Notes: generated by a model not told the origin, from the sequence alone. DNA of 64,000 nt from Adiantum capillus-veneris (GCA_014529385.2 CM043958.1:156711293-156775292); one strand, 5' to 3'; positions 46,461 through 59,400 are shown, counted from the first letter of the stretch. A program made the numbers and translations.

Positions 46461-46793
46461 TTACGTCCTCCTGAGCTTAGTCGCCAGCTGCTCCAGCACA
46501 CGCCTCCTCACTTTCTCCAATTACAGTGAGGTTTGGTGAGTGTTCGCAGGTTGACAAATATTTCGGGCAAGCTCGTAGAGCTTAGTCTGCTCATATTTCT
46601 GATTTGGGCTCATTTCGGCCTCCGCTTCCACTACAGGCAGGTCTGCACAGGCAATTTTGTCATTTTGTGTAGAATTTCTATCAGTGCCGATTTCTGCATA
46701 ACAAGTGCCTTACAGTCTTCTAAGGTGCACGTGTTGTTCCCGCTCCATTTCTCCTATTTTGGGAAAGTTTTCACATCAAGTGCAGCATTTACC

Positions 46794-47897
46794 ATGGCTG
46801 ACAACAACACAGATGTGTTCAAGATGTTTGCTGCTGAGGACAGGTTGGATGGGGACAATTACCCTATGTGGGCTTACATGATGCAACATGTTCTTGTGTC
46901 AAAGGGCTTCTAGAATATTGTGCAGGGCATTGATGTACGTCCTAGTTCTGAGGATGTAGGCGATGTTGAGGATGTTGCAGGTCTTGCTGCAAGGATTGCT
47001 GCTCTTAGAGTTGTTTTGCCTATGGCAAAACAAGCTCATTGGGATGTAAAGGATGCACAGTCTCATGCATTGATTGCATTATTTGTGAAGCGCACGATTC
47101 TTCCTCACAAATGTTCAGCAAAATCTGCAAAACAGGCTTGGGATATTCTAGTAGGTCATTATGCAAGCCGCAATGAGGCTCAAATTTCTTTGCTGCGTAA
47201 AGAGCTGGAGTCAAAGATTATGCATGAGGAGGATGATATAGACACTTTCCTTGCTAGTGTCAAGGATATCAATGAGCAACTTATTTATGCAGGTGAAGTC
47301 ATTTCAGACAGTTCCCTTGTGCAGACTGTTCTTGATGCCTTACCAAATTCTTACCAGACTTTTGCTAGTACTTGGAGACTTATGACCGAAGGAAATCCAG
47401 AAGTTGTCAAGTTTGATGCATTATGGACATTGTTGTTGCAAGAGTCACTTTCCAACAAAAACTGGGCTAGACAACGTGTAGTTGAACAGGCTTTTATTGC
47501 TTCTCAAATAAAGGGTGGTAACAGTAATGCAGCCACTTCTTATGGTTCTGCTGCGAGTGGCAAAACTTCTGTTCCTAATGCTTATGCTGGCAGCAATTTG
47601 TCTGGAAATTTTGGTGATAAGGGCAAAAAGAAGATGCGTCGCCATTATTGTAAAGCTAATGATCACTTGATCAAGCAATGTCCTAAGTTGAAGGCCAAAG
47701 AGGCTAAGAAGAAAGAGGGTGGTTCCACTGCAAATACTGGTTCCACTACAAATGCAGCCATTGTTGAGTCTTCTGTAAAAGGAGACTGTAATATTGATGT
47801 TGATGCAGAATGGGATTTTAGTGCAGAGTGCACTTACAATCCTGTTGTCCATGATGCATGCTTGTCAGTTGCTGCAGATTCACATGTGTGGTTAGTT
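46794..47897 (+). pseudogene. Copia gag
   Basis: From the ATG at 46,794 (MADNNTDVFKMFAAEDRLDG, then NYPMWAYMMQHVL) the frame matches the UBN2/Retrotran_gag family: HALIALFVKRTILPH and LLRKELESKIMHEEDDIDTF, then LIYAGEVISDSSLVQTVLDA. TAG at 46,911-46,913 stands in the KGF*NIV context where tryptophan is usual. The zinc knuckle at about 47,637-47,680 reads RRHYCKANDHLIKQC: the first cysteine of the CX2CX4HX4C motif is arginine (CGC), so the knuckle is broken. An extra C at about 47,898 shifts the frame exactly at the protease active site. Gag would package element RNA in cytoplasmic particles. Confidence 0.93.
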
Positions 47898-50800
47898 CGA
47901 TAGTGGTGCTACAAAGCACATTACCTCACATCGTGAATTGTTCACCTCTCTCGAGTCTCCCTCATGGGAATTCAGTCACTTGTGCCAACAATGCCTCTTA
48001 TCCGGTTCAGGGAGTTGGAAAGATTGTGCTTACTGTTGCAAATGGCAGTTCCTTCACACTTGTTGATGCGCTTTATGTACCTGGATCAAGAAGAATCTCT
48101 TGTCTATATCTGCACTTGCTAGACTTGGACTTGTAGTCAAATTTGTGGATGACAGATGTACAGTTCATGATCTCAGTTTTGGTGATGAAATTGTTGCATC
48201 TGGCCTTTTGTGCCGTGGGATGTATAAGCTCACTTTGTATGACAAGTGTGGACAAAATTTTGAAGCTGTTGCAGATTCAAGGGCTATTTCAGATGCAAAA
48301 CTTTGGCATGCACGTTTTGGTCATCTGAATTTTACCAGTTTGCTGCGTTTGCAAAAATCTGATATGGTTGCTTCTTTGCCGCCTCTTGAAGCACCTGTCA
48401 AACATGTTTGTGAAGGCTATATTTTGGGTAAGATGCAACGTTCTAAGTTTCCAAAGGATGGTTCAGTTCGGGCCACACATGCAGGTTGCAGCTTGTGCAT
48501 AGTGATGTTTATGGGCCCATGCAAACTCCGTCCTTGAGAAATTACCTTTACTTCATGACTTTCATTGATGATTACTCCAGGCATGCATGGGTATTTCCCC
48601 TTAAAGCGAAGTCCGAAGTTTTTATGTGCTTCAAACAATTTCTGGCTATGGCTGAAAATGTCTCGATATGTCCTATGGGCACCCTCCGTTCCGATCGAGG
48701 GGGGGAGGGGAGTATATGTCTCATGAATTCAATGCATTTCTGGCTAGTTGTGAGATAAAACACCAATGTACAGTGCCTTATACACCTCAGCAAAATGGTG
48801 TTGCTGAGAGGAAAAACAGGTCACTGACAGAAATGGCACGATGTATGGTCAAAAGTCAAGCTTTGCCGCATTCTTTTTGGCTTGAGGCCATCATGTGTGC
48901 CACTTATGTACTTAACAGGTGTCCTACGAAAGCTTTGCAGTCTATTACTCCATATGAAGCATGGCATGATTGAAAGCCTTCTATTGAGCACATGCGTGTT
49001 TTTGGCTGTTTGGCATATGCTTTGGTGCCACAAATACAGTGCAGAAAATTGGATGATAAGGCTGTAAATGTATTTTTGTTGGTTATAGTGCTGAAAGAAA
49101 AGGTTACAGGTTATATCATCCACAAACAAAGCGTATTCTGGTTTCACGGGATGTGGTGTTTGTGGAAGATTCTGTTCAGCCCTTGCTGTCATGTACTAGA
49201 GACAATAATGTAAGCTCACATGACATTTATGACACTTTGTTGCCTCTTTTCAGTGGTGGAAAAACGAATGTAATTTCCAATGAGTCAAATGTACAACCTA
49301 TGGGGGTTTCTAAAAATGTTACAGATCAGCCTATTACTGATGCAGATGTACATGATGTACTTGATGAGGAAAGCGCTGAAAATGAGCAGGCTAGAGGTAT
49401 GCCAAAATGGATGGTGCACACTTTGTGTGACAATAAATTGGATGCACCTTTGTCTAGTCGTACTCGTTCAGGCTCTCGCCATGCATCTTATGCATTAGAT
49501 TGTTATGCTTTTTGGCTGTGTCTAGCTTACATGATGTTGAGGAGCCTTTGTATTTTGATGAAGCACAGAATTCAAAAAATTGGATGGCTGCCATGCAATC
49601 GGAATATGATGCACTTATAGAAAATGACACATGGACTTTATGTGATTTGCCTCTTGGCAAAAAGGCCATTGGTACGAAGTGGGTTTACAAGTTGAAACGC
49701 AAGCCGGATGGTGAGATCGATCGCCATAAGGCTCGACTTGTTGCAAAGGGTTATGCATAGCAAAAAGGCATAGATTATGAAGAGACTTTTGCTCCCACTT
49801 GTCGTATGACTACTGTGCGTTTTCTATGTGCATTGGCAGCTCATTTTGGTTGGGATGTACATCAATCAGACAATGTTACTGCTTTCTTGAATGGTGACAT
49901 ATTTGAGGAAGTTTATGTAACGCAGCCTCACGGTTTTGCCATAAAAGGACAAGAGGACAAAGTGTGCAGATGTAAGAAGGCTTTGTATGGGTTGAAGCAA
50001 TCTCCTTGTGCTTCGTATGAGAAAGCTGACACTCATTTGGTCAAACGAGGCTTTCGTAACAGTCCAACAGAATGCACATTGTATGTAAAGCATGAGGGTG
50101 ATGTACTTCTCATTGTGGTTCTTTATGTCGATGATTTGCTGATCACTGGACCAAATGAGGGACATATTGCTGAATTTAAGGCTGATTTGAATGCTACTTT
50201 CAAGATGAAAGATTTGGGGCTGTTGCATCATTACTTGGGCATACAATTTAAGCAGCGTGATGGTGGTATTGCCTTGTGTCAGAAAAGTTACATAGAGACA
50301 TTACTATGTAAGTTTGGACTTGAGGATTGCAAACCTATTGCCACTCCCATGGAAACAGGTTTGAAGTTGAGTCTACATGATGCTGGTGATCCTGCTGATG
50401 TCAATATTTACCAAACTGCTATTGGCTGCCTCATTTATGTATGCAACACGAGGCCGAATATTCAGTTTGCAGTCTCACAGGTCAGCAGATTTATGCATAG
50501 CCTAGGGTCTAAGCATTGGCAGACTGTCAAGAGAATTTTTCGCTACCTTAGTGGCACTTTACATCTTGGCTTGTTTTATCCCAAGGGGGGATCATTGCCG
50601 CCATATTTACATGCTTTTTCGGACTCAAATTAGGCTGGTTGTTTTGACACTCGAGTGTCCACAAGTGGTTTTTGTTTCATGCTTGGCAGTTCATGTATAT
50701 CATGGTTGAGCAAGAAGCAACCTACTGTGGCCACTTCGAGTTGTGAGGCTGAGTACAGGGCAGTCTTCACAGCAACGGTTGAGTGTGTATGGCTCAGACG

Positions 50801-51080
50801 CTTTATGGCTGATTTGGGTGTTGGACAGGACACTGCCAACAGTATCTACACTGATAGTCAGAGCGCATTGGCAGTTGCGAGAAACCCAGTTTTTCATGCT
50901 CGCACAAAGCACATTGAGGTGCATTACCACTATGTCAGGGAGAGGCTCTCAACAAGAGAGATCAACTTGGCTTATGTGCCAACACAGGACAACCTTGCAG
51001 ATCTTTTCAGGAAGGCATTGTCTCGTGAGAAGCTTGAAGCTTTCCGCAAAGCTTTGGGCTTACTCCCCTTGGGGGACTGA
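47880..51080 (+). pseudogene. Copia pol polyprotein (protease, integrase, reverse transcriptase, RNase H)
   Basis: Protease: after one extra base, DSGATKHIT at about 47,899. GAG-pre-integrase and zinc region: LWHARFGHLNFTSLLRLQK, KHVCEGYILGKMQR, with Tyr where the second Cys of the HHCC site is expected. Integrase DDE: HSDVYGPM (48,492), LRSDRGGE (48,683) and NGVAERKNRS (48,800). Reverse transcriptase: [40 protein letters not shown] (50,117-50,155; YVDD intact). RNase [32 protein letters not shown] and [19 protein letters not shown]. In-frame stops: 48,971-48,973, 49,758-49,760 and 50,631-50,633. Further shifts include one in the G run near 48,700. The end is TGA at 51,078-51,080, 75 bp before the 3' LTR. 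Confidence 0.93.
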
Positions 51081-51155
51081 TCATGTCCTCAGGGCATGGC
51101 ACTTGCCTTTACTCATGTGCTAGCTCTCGTTCACCGCATCACTCCAAGGGGGATT

Positions 51156-51386
51156 TGTTACCATATACATGTGGTAGTGATGCGTGTGAACACACTAGGA
51201 CCGCCGGGACATTTTTTCCCTCTTTAGGAGGTTTCCCCCCCCCCCGGAGCATTGTATATACGCCCATCACTCTAGGGCTATCTATCTTTCTGTTGCACAC
51301 GAAGGAGCACACTCTCTATTGTGTGCCTTGAGCTTCCTTTGTCTTCTCCAAGCTGTGTGCGTTTCTCTGCAACCCTAATTCCAACA
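51156..51386 (+). repeat. 3' LTR of the Copia element, 231 bp
   Basis: TGTTACC...CCAACA, preceded by the purine tract at 51,145-51,154. It carries a longer C run (about 51,235-51,245) than the 5' LTR. Confidence 0.95.
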
Positions 51387-51391
51387 TCTCC

Positions 51392-54300
51392 CTTGAGTTC
51401 TATGGCACCTAATATTCCATAGGACTAAAGATGCAGCCATGGGATTTTTTTGGCTTGTACCAAAATCATGGTCATTTTAAAATGAGAGTGTATTCTCCTA
51501 TATATAAGTGATGGGATAGGGCAAGCATACTAAGTTTTTAGCCTATTTAACTCCCTAATACATGTATGATTTGGCTAGTGTTTAGTATAGTTAGAATGGA
51601 ACGTAAATGACATATTGTGGAAGCATGTTTTTTCATGCGTGAAGCTTTACTACTTTATAAGTCTCTCCATAATGCTTTTTTGAGTTTCTATGGCCATGTA
51701 TGTAAATCAAGGACAAAACTATATCATGAAAATATCTTCTTAGTGTTAATTATAAGCATAGGTGTAGAAACATTGATGATTATTATAAGCATAGGTGTAG
51801 AAACACTGATGATAGCTCAACAGATAGGAAAATATGTAATATCTTTGTAGCTAATTATATTTTCAAAACAAAATTGTCGTGCCTTAAAATTGTGATCAAC
51901 AACCATTGCCGGATTTGGAAAATTTTCTAAAAGCGTCAGTACTGGATTGACCTTGCTATTTTGTTGTTTTTGCTACGAGTACAACCACTTTGAAGGCCTA
52001 CCATGCCCAAATGGTAAGCAATTTTACCCATTACTTATTTTTTCCTTATAGATCTAGCTTCAAGCTCAAGCAAGCATGAGAACAAGTGACATGTTGAGCA
52101 AGACCATCAATTTTTTTCCAAGACCCTAAAAGGACTTGATGCCCTATTAGGTTACCAAACTAGTGGTAAGGATAGTGCATGTGTTTTTGAAATGTAATTG
52201 AAACTTTGAAAGATGCCACTGGGAATGGAAGTGGGTCCTTTATACACCCACACATCCAAATGCCCTTATGTTGCAAGTATCCCTATGTTGCGCATACAAT
52301 TAATCTTCTCCTCTTTCAACCTCTTGCTACCTCCTTTGCAAATACATACAATAACAAGCAAAGGTCATGGTTGTCCATAAGTTGAGAAGCAGCTTCTTCC
52401 ATTTGAATATTAAACGATCCATGTGTGGTTTTTTCTCTTCATATGTACTTCCAACTTTGATAGCCTTGAGGTTCATAGTAGGCAGCAATACCCAATTCAT
52501 CAACTTGAGCACGTATGAATGCCCACTCCTTGCATTTGTTCTTGGATAATATGTGGTTAGTAAAAACATGTAATCTCATATTATTCCATGAGCTTAAACC
52601 CAAAGAATGCAATTAAGGTGTCAAGACGTCTTTGACTTTTGCTTTTATTGCAAAAGAAGGTAAAATCTATTTTATTTTTTCCGCAATCTAATGAGCTAGT
52701 TTTATGGGATGGACAAAAGAAAATAAAATTCTTAATTCAACCAAGGTTCAAAGATACAAACCCTAAAGAGTTTGGTTGATTGTTTGAATCATCATACTCT
52801 ACATCCATATGCTCAAATACGTTGCTTTTTTTGCCACCATAATATCGCACCCAGCACAAAATCCTCAACTCAGAATCGTGGAGTCAAGAGGTACCTTTAA
52901 GATCCAAAGGCTACTAATAAACACATATTTAAATGAAGATGCTCTATATTTTAAAATGCCAAAGAGAAAATTGTTTACCATAAACTCTTTCAGTTGAGCT
53001 GGTGAGGCTTGTTGAAGATCTTGCAAACTTGCTTGGTCTTCAAATTGTCAAAAACTCTAATGGATTGCTTCTTTGCCTCCACATTAGTGCAAGCCTATGC
53101 TAGCACATGGGCATTAAGTACCAACAATAGTGGGATTATGCATCTTTGCATCAAAGCATAGTTATGTCAATCCTGCCGATGTTGCTTGACTAAGCTCCTC
53201 CATGCCCTCCATTTTAGGGGGGGGCCTCTTAAATGTTAGTGTGCCCAGTCAAATATTTGAACTAGGGAAACCTCTTGTAGAGGGTCAAAAAATAAAATGA
53301 TCAGCATCCTTGAAGGTCCTATGGGGAAGCCCTCTTAGGCAATAGAACATGGTGGTATCTCCCACAAAGGTGAGAGATTAATGGTTGAAGAATGAAATTT
53401 TGAGATAGATGTGTGTGGATGAAACCATAGATGGGCTTCTCTCTCTCCCCCTGCCCCTCCCCCCTCGACCTCCTACCCTCTAAGAAGGGTTTCCCACGAA
53501 GGCAGAGGTAGAGTTTCACCGATGTCAGTCGCCTTTGTCCATGTGAGCTACAAAAGCTGTTGTGACTGTTGTTTGTAATGTCGCCTCTACACAATGAAGC
53601 CTTTGAGAGCTAACTCTGCCATTTTTGGCATAGTTGTCTCCACTTAGGCTTCGTTCTACACATCACGACAAGCTACACTTCTGTTGTAGCTCTCTTTTGC
53701 AGGCGCTGGCAGAATTGGATGAAGCAACCTTGAACGAGGAATCGCCTTCGTGCGTAGCAAAAGCGCTCTAAGTACATAGCAAAATCTACTACAAACACAA
53801 CATATGGAATAGACAAGGATACAAAGATACCCTACTTCAACTTTACACACACACACATATGTACATAGGCAAACACAAACGTACTCATGCGTAGAACACT
53901 CTGGCAACAAAACTATTCAAAGCATAGTGAATTAAGAAAGTAATAGAGAAGAAGCCGAAAAAGGAGACTCCACACCCAAGGTCTCTTAGGCTCAAAAAGA
54001 GTTCTTTCCTCCGATTGTTATAAGTATGTTAGCTTATATAATTACGGTTTCTTTTGAAGAATACCCGGGAGACCAAGGCCTTGAGGCAATAGTAGGCTTG
54101 GCTCATAATAAGGTGTTGACTACAATGTTGGAACTCTTGAAGAGCCCATTCCCCCAAATACAAGTTACAAAGCAGAGGATTGTTGTAAGCAACCTCAATG
54201 CCCATGCCTTTCACTGCAATAATCCTCTCAAAATTTGATACAATTGCATGATATACGTTATTCATTGTAATAATGTTGGCGTCTCATACTTTTCCTACTT

Positions 54301-54434
54301 GACAAAGAAGAGGCTGATAAATTTACATAAGTACTTACAAAATTGTGCAGTAATATACTTATATGTACTAAAAATCAATAAATTGGGGATTCTAATGAGC
54401 TCATAAATGACAAGGAGCAAAAAACTCAATGTAG
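51392..54434. other. No gene recognised; region 3' of the RING gene
   Basis: AT-rich DNA with short unconvincing open frames. A 33-bp tandem duplication begins ATTATAAGCATAGGTG at 51,749 and 51,782. Pyrimidine-rich sequence occurs at 53,440-53,480 and a short CA tract near 53,842. The last few hundred bases up to 54,434 should include the 3' untranslated region of the minus-strand RING gene; I could not identify a poly(A) signal with confidence. Confidence 0.5.
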
Positions 54435-56488
54435 TTAAGTCAAAGAGAGAGCTGCAGCCTTGCAAATGGGGCACTGATTCTTCAGCACTAGCCACTGCTT
54501 AATGCAATCAGTGTGGTAACTATGACTACACTTAAGTTGCCCAAGCTCCTCCCCTTCCATGTACTCCTCCTGCATTCAACATAGTCACAAATCACACCCA
54601 TAACCAAATTAGTGCAAAAATCAAGTCGAAACACACAATCCTCAACAAAGCCGGCCATTGCATCTGCCTTCAGTTTAAAATATCTGACCTGGCAGATGCT
54701 GCACTTAATTTCACTATCCTGTGAAACGGATATAGTCATGGGACATGAAGAATGCTTGCTTCTCTTCAAACAATTGCAAATATTCTCCTCAGAAAGCCCT
54801 GTGTTTACATTGCCTATTCTTTCTTCCAATGCCAAAAGCTCCTGGCAAAATTCAAGCAGCGGCTTTAGGATTGGAAATAGTGACAACCAATACTTCAAAG
54901 AGTGTGGAGTCTCTGAAAAAAAGAAATGCGCCAAATAAAACCAGTTTGGCACATGTTTTACCTCATATGACATGTTATCAACATCTGGTTGCAACCCAAT
55001 GTGATGATCTCGAATATTAAACCCATCGTATGCCACTGCAAGATCCAATGATTCCTGTACAAGGACATGTCGTTGAAGGTGAGTCACTGCAAAGTAGCTG
55101 AAATTTACATCTGCCATCTTTGTTTCAGCAATATGCGCACAACTTACATGATTTGGAAGTCGCTGACCGCTGCCTCGACGTGCTGGTAGTGCTTCCAATT
55201 CCCAGAAAGGCATGCCATAATAATAACGAAGTGGTGATGCTCCAACATTTTCTGTAGACCCTCGAAAAGGGAGCATCAATTCTGATCTATTGAGCGACCC
55301 GAACAAGGAATACACACATCCAGGAGCTGCCTGAGACCCAAGGATCATACTGCCTGTGGCAGCATGACGAGAAGGTAGTGGAGCTCCTTGACCATTAAAT
55401 CCATTGTGGCTTATCAGTGGTAGTGCAGGAGGATGCAGTGATAGAATATGGCCCGCGTAATCCAATGCCCGATACGATCTTTGTGAAGTAGAGTCCTTGT
55501 AAGGAAAGCCAGGAGACCCCCTCCTAGAACGGTCAAAAGTGTTCTGCATTGTATCTGGGACTGCATTCCAGAAGTTTCTTGCTTGAGCTACCCTGCTAAT
55601 ATCAGAAGTGAACTTCCTATGGACACTTGAATGGTACATGCTGCTCTCCCCTGCGGTACCACACCAAGGGACCACATCAGAGGAAAGGTTGCCCCCATGA
55701 ATTGGATCGACATCATGTGGACTTCGAGCGGGTGGCATAGTGTACTCATTTGCTAGTGCTTCTCCAGACATCCACCCATGACACATCGTCGCATCCCTCC
55801 CTAGAGAGGGAGTCTGGTATGTGTCCTGCGATCGATTTGACTGTCCCCCATCATGCCTATTTCTTCCAGCATGTAGATGCTGCAAAGGCCTTGCTCTTGA
55901 CAGCTGAGACAGCAGAGTGTTGTGCCTAGAATAGGATAAGTCGTCCAAGAGAGGGATCCTTCCCGTAGAAGCAAGGTCAGAAGATAATGGTGGAATAGCA
56001 AGTTCACCTCTGCTAGTGCTTGCTTCTTCAGTTAACCAAGAGACATCTCTTCCTCTTTGTTCCAAGATGGGTCTGAACGTTGAAGATATTATGGCATCTT
56101 CCATCTTCCTTTTACATGCGCTTCTGTTCACAGAGCGCAAATTATCCAAATAATAGCTCCCTGGATAATTCAAAGTTTCCCTTCCAGAAACTGAACTCCT
56201 TAATAGACTTGCATTGTAGGATTGGAGCCCAAAGGAGCTGCTACTTCCAGTGTCAGCAGCAGATGGAAAGTTTCTGTCAATAAATGTGCTATTATTGCCT
56301 TCACCAGGCAATTGATGGAAGCCAGGGCACATGGTCCTGGGAGTGTAGCTCATGCTTCCTTGAGCTTTGCCACTTGCAACGGCAAACCTAAACCCTACCT
56401 GGTCCCTGCTTCCAAATATCAAATGGGGGACATTGTTTCCACAGTTTTGTCTTTTTATTCTCTGGTCAGTATTTTGCATACCTGCCAT
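54435..56488 (-). CDS. RING-H2 E3 ubiquitin ligase, MBR1/HIP1-like, four coding exons
   Basis: Predicted RING-H2 ubiquitin ligase of 573 residues that would transfer ubiquitin from an E2 enzyme to target proteins. Coding exons on the minus strand: 56,488-55,148, 55,054-54,962, 54,841-54,689 and 54,569-54,435. The introns are 93, 120 and 119 bp, all phase 0 with GT-AG ends. The long Ser/Arg/His-rich N-terminal part looks disordered. The C-terminus has DVDNMSYE/ELLALEERIGNV, a hallmark of plant MBR1/MBR2/HIP1 proteins. The RING follows with all eight ligands: C525, C528, C543, H545, H548, C551, C562, C565 (CSIC, CSHSYHTDC, CPIC), spread over the last two exons. ATG 56,488 (MAGMQNTDQR) is the first in-frame Met after a TGA at 56,579-56,581; an upstream exon spliced in between is possible. 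In Arabidopsis MBR1/2 target the Mediator subunit MED25; that role here is by analogy. No disabling mutation is seen. Confidence 0.9.
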
Positions 56489-59400
56489 CTTGTGTAAAGT
56501 CTCCCCTACAAATACCCTTCTGAGGGGATCACTACCAAGGCCATTCACAGGTTCCCAATCTTCAGTATGGAACAATCTTCAGTAAGGATAGGCATGCTGA
56601 CACAAAGAAACTGATAATTTGATTTGAAATCCTGGAACCTTCGCAAGCTTAATTGCCTTTATTACAGCTGAAACATTTTTTGCAAAATGATACTTTAGAA
56701 ACAGTAATGCACAAGTGAATGGTACTAACATTCAAAAGCAGATTTGCAGGTCGGTTTTGATGGTGTAATTGCAAAGATGTAAGTAAGGTGTGGGTGATCG
56801 TAGATTATTAACCCATCTTTCAGTAGCAAGCTCATGCATAATCACATATTCAAAGTCCAGAATAGGCATGGTTAGCTCCTTAAATGTTTTCAGGAGGTTT
56901 CAGAATCAGCTACAATGTGTGCACTATTCCAAAGACAAGCCACATCACATATATGACACCAAGCTTCAATTGCATGGAGTACCTGCAACATCCTAGGTGG
57001 CCACATTTAGCATTTGGATTTCTGGCTGTTTTTCTTCTTTCTTGCGTTATAAACATAGAATCAAAACTGTCCTAGTCCGTTACTAATGGAAGCATGCTAC
57101 AAATTATTGACAAAACGTGTCCATATTGACCAGTGAACCTGCATCTCAAGGCATGCAGTACGCCTCACACAAAACTCTTTCATTATGCATCTTTGATGAG
57201 GATTCAGTTAAAGCAATTGTGAATGGCCAAGACATCAAAATGCAGGTGTCCTTGGTTGGAATAAACAAAGACTACAGTTCTTTGGCATAGCTGGGCGTTG
57301 TGTTTACAACATTGGGGCGGGGCGTTTTTCCCACAAGGACAGAATCCAGATGATTGAACATGGTGACCTCAGATTGCTCTCCAGACTCCCCATGCCTTCA
57401 TCTGGCTTTTCAAGAGACACTGTGCAATGAAGTAAAATCAAGGTGCACAGCTTAATATGCGGAATATAATAAGTGTCTGCTTCCTTGATGTGTCATAGCC
57501 AGTAACTTCAAAATTTATTGACATGCAGGCTTCTAATGGTCTAGCCCTCCTTAGGCAAGCTAGAACGTCCCAGACATCAGGATGAGCGCCCGTAGAGAAT
57601 GTGAAGCTGTCCTTGTCGCTAGGTTGCTAAGGAGACATCCAGCAACCGAACCTATGGGCTAGTTCACACTTCACGCTTTCAATGTTGACTACACCATGAT
57701 GGCATAAAAGCTATGAAATTGCTCCCTCACATTATTTCAGCTCAATGTTGCCCAGGCATGTGCACACAGCTCAGTCCATCACCCCCTCCATCCTCTGCAT
57801 TCTTCTGCAGTAAGCTTTTGTTTTTTTTAAGTTTTGCCATAACAGTACTGATTTTATTCCTGGGAGTTGGGCTTTGAGTAAGCCAGCCCACAGGGTCAGA
57901 GCAGCACAACAGGAGGCGATTATGTGCCAAGTAAATCACTTGATGAAGAAGGGACTGATACGTCCAAGCCCCTCACTGTTTCGCTATCCAATTCTTCTAG
58001 TGCAGTAGAAGGATGGATCTTTGAGGACGTGCATCCCCTAAGAGCCAAGCTGAAAGGTCACCAAGTTTTCAATCCCAACCATATTTCAAATTGATTGCAA
58101 GGTTCGGCTTGCTTTTGCAGAATGGATTTGTAGACTGCATACCAACCCCGCCAACACAGCTCTCAGGACATCTTTCTGTCTCTATGAGTTTGTCACCTAA
58201 AGCCAGACGATGCATCGCATCTTTTGGCCTCCAAGACAATGGCACATTTCTCATGATATAATGGTGTTTTTGTAACCAGCGAGTCACCCTGACAAGGCGG
58301 AAGAAACGCTACAACAATACCAAACTTAACTGAAATAGCAAAAAGTTGAGCTTGATAGAGAGAGGACACGGTAGACAAGGGACCCAAAGTGGCGGAGTTC
58401 CGCCCTCAGAAGCATTGGCCCCTCAACGAGGCTCCCCTTGCGATAATTCTTGTTTCCATAAGACCGAAGTCCAAGTTTACAACTCGGAGAGCCGCCCTCT
58501 CCCTCTGAGTCATCCATAGATACACAATCCACTAGGTTGATCTCATGTTCTAATGGCACCCTGCCCTTTCTTTTCTAGGCACGAGTCCAAAAGCAACCCC
58601 CAAAAGCGACTTAAAAAATCACAGCTATTTTAACAAGTGCAAAAGCACCAAAGTTGTTGCGACACAGTAGATCAAGCAACAACAAGTGCTATTGAAAGAC
58701 AATAGATACCAACTATGGAAGATACCGAGCAAGAAATGCCATTGAGACAAGACGCAAAGAAGATCAAGGTCGCAAACAACTAGGAAGCAATGAGAAGTCC
58801 AAAGGTCTACCACTCATTCTCAACTAAGTCAACAAATGTGAGCCCCTATAGAACAAAAAGTCTAGAATCACCTTCCCTAGAGACCCGCTAAATCAAGATG
58901 AGACCACAATAGAAGCACAATAGGTATCTTCAAAAAAATCACCAACAAGGATTTCTATAGTCCTTACTATTGAAAATGGAGCAGGCGTTATATGAAAATG
59001 CTCTACTAGATAAAAATCAAAGTTCAATAAGGTTTCAAACTGCATCCAAAGAATCCTAAAGATTACTCCATGCAAGCAGGATAACAGAGAAATCATGGGT
59101 AAGACTACAAGTCAAGGAGAAATGGTTGCTACTCTTTGTAACTAGATTCATGGAGGGTAGCTAAAGTTTCGAGTGATGTTTTCAAGAGAAATTCTTGCAA
59201 ATGTTATCCTTGGTCATCAATGGTTAGACCAACGCAAGGCCTACAGAGAGAAGACAGAGTGCTATTACTCTCTTTTCCATGTGGTAGTAAGCAGTTGTTA
59301 TAAGTACAGCTAATGGTGGATTCCAAATTCCAAGTGTCACAAGAATCACTGGCACATCTTACAAACCAATTAGGACATCTTATAGACCAGGGTAAAGCTA

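Larger units (their letters stand above)
46216..51386 (+). mobile_element. Nearly complete Ty1/Copia retrotransposon, 5,171 bp
   Basis: LTRs at 46,216-46,443 and 51,156-51,386 both begin TGTTACCATATACATG and end CAACA. A perfect 5-bp target duplication TCTCC flanks the element (46,211-46,215 and 51,387-51,391). An initiator tRNA-Met primer site TGGTATCAGA follows the first LTR, and a purine tract (AAGGGGGATT) precedes the second. The inside has gag, protease, integrase, reverse transcriptase and RNase H in Copia order. By eye the two LTRs differ at roughly 20 positions plus a C-tract length change, so the insertion is not recent. Stops and frameshifts make it defective. Confidence 0.97.

Noticed and set aside
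54488-56575. A single-exon 695-codon reading of the RING gene
   Set aside because: It reads through two introns with good GT-AG sites, stops inside a third, lacks the second half of the RING, and begins at TTG. The four-exon model restores all eight zinc ligands.
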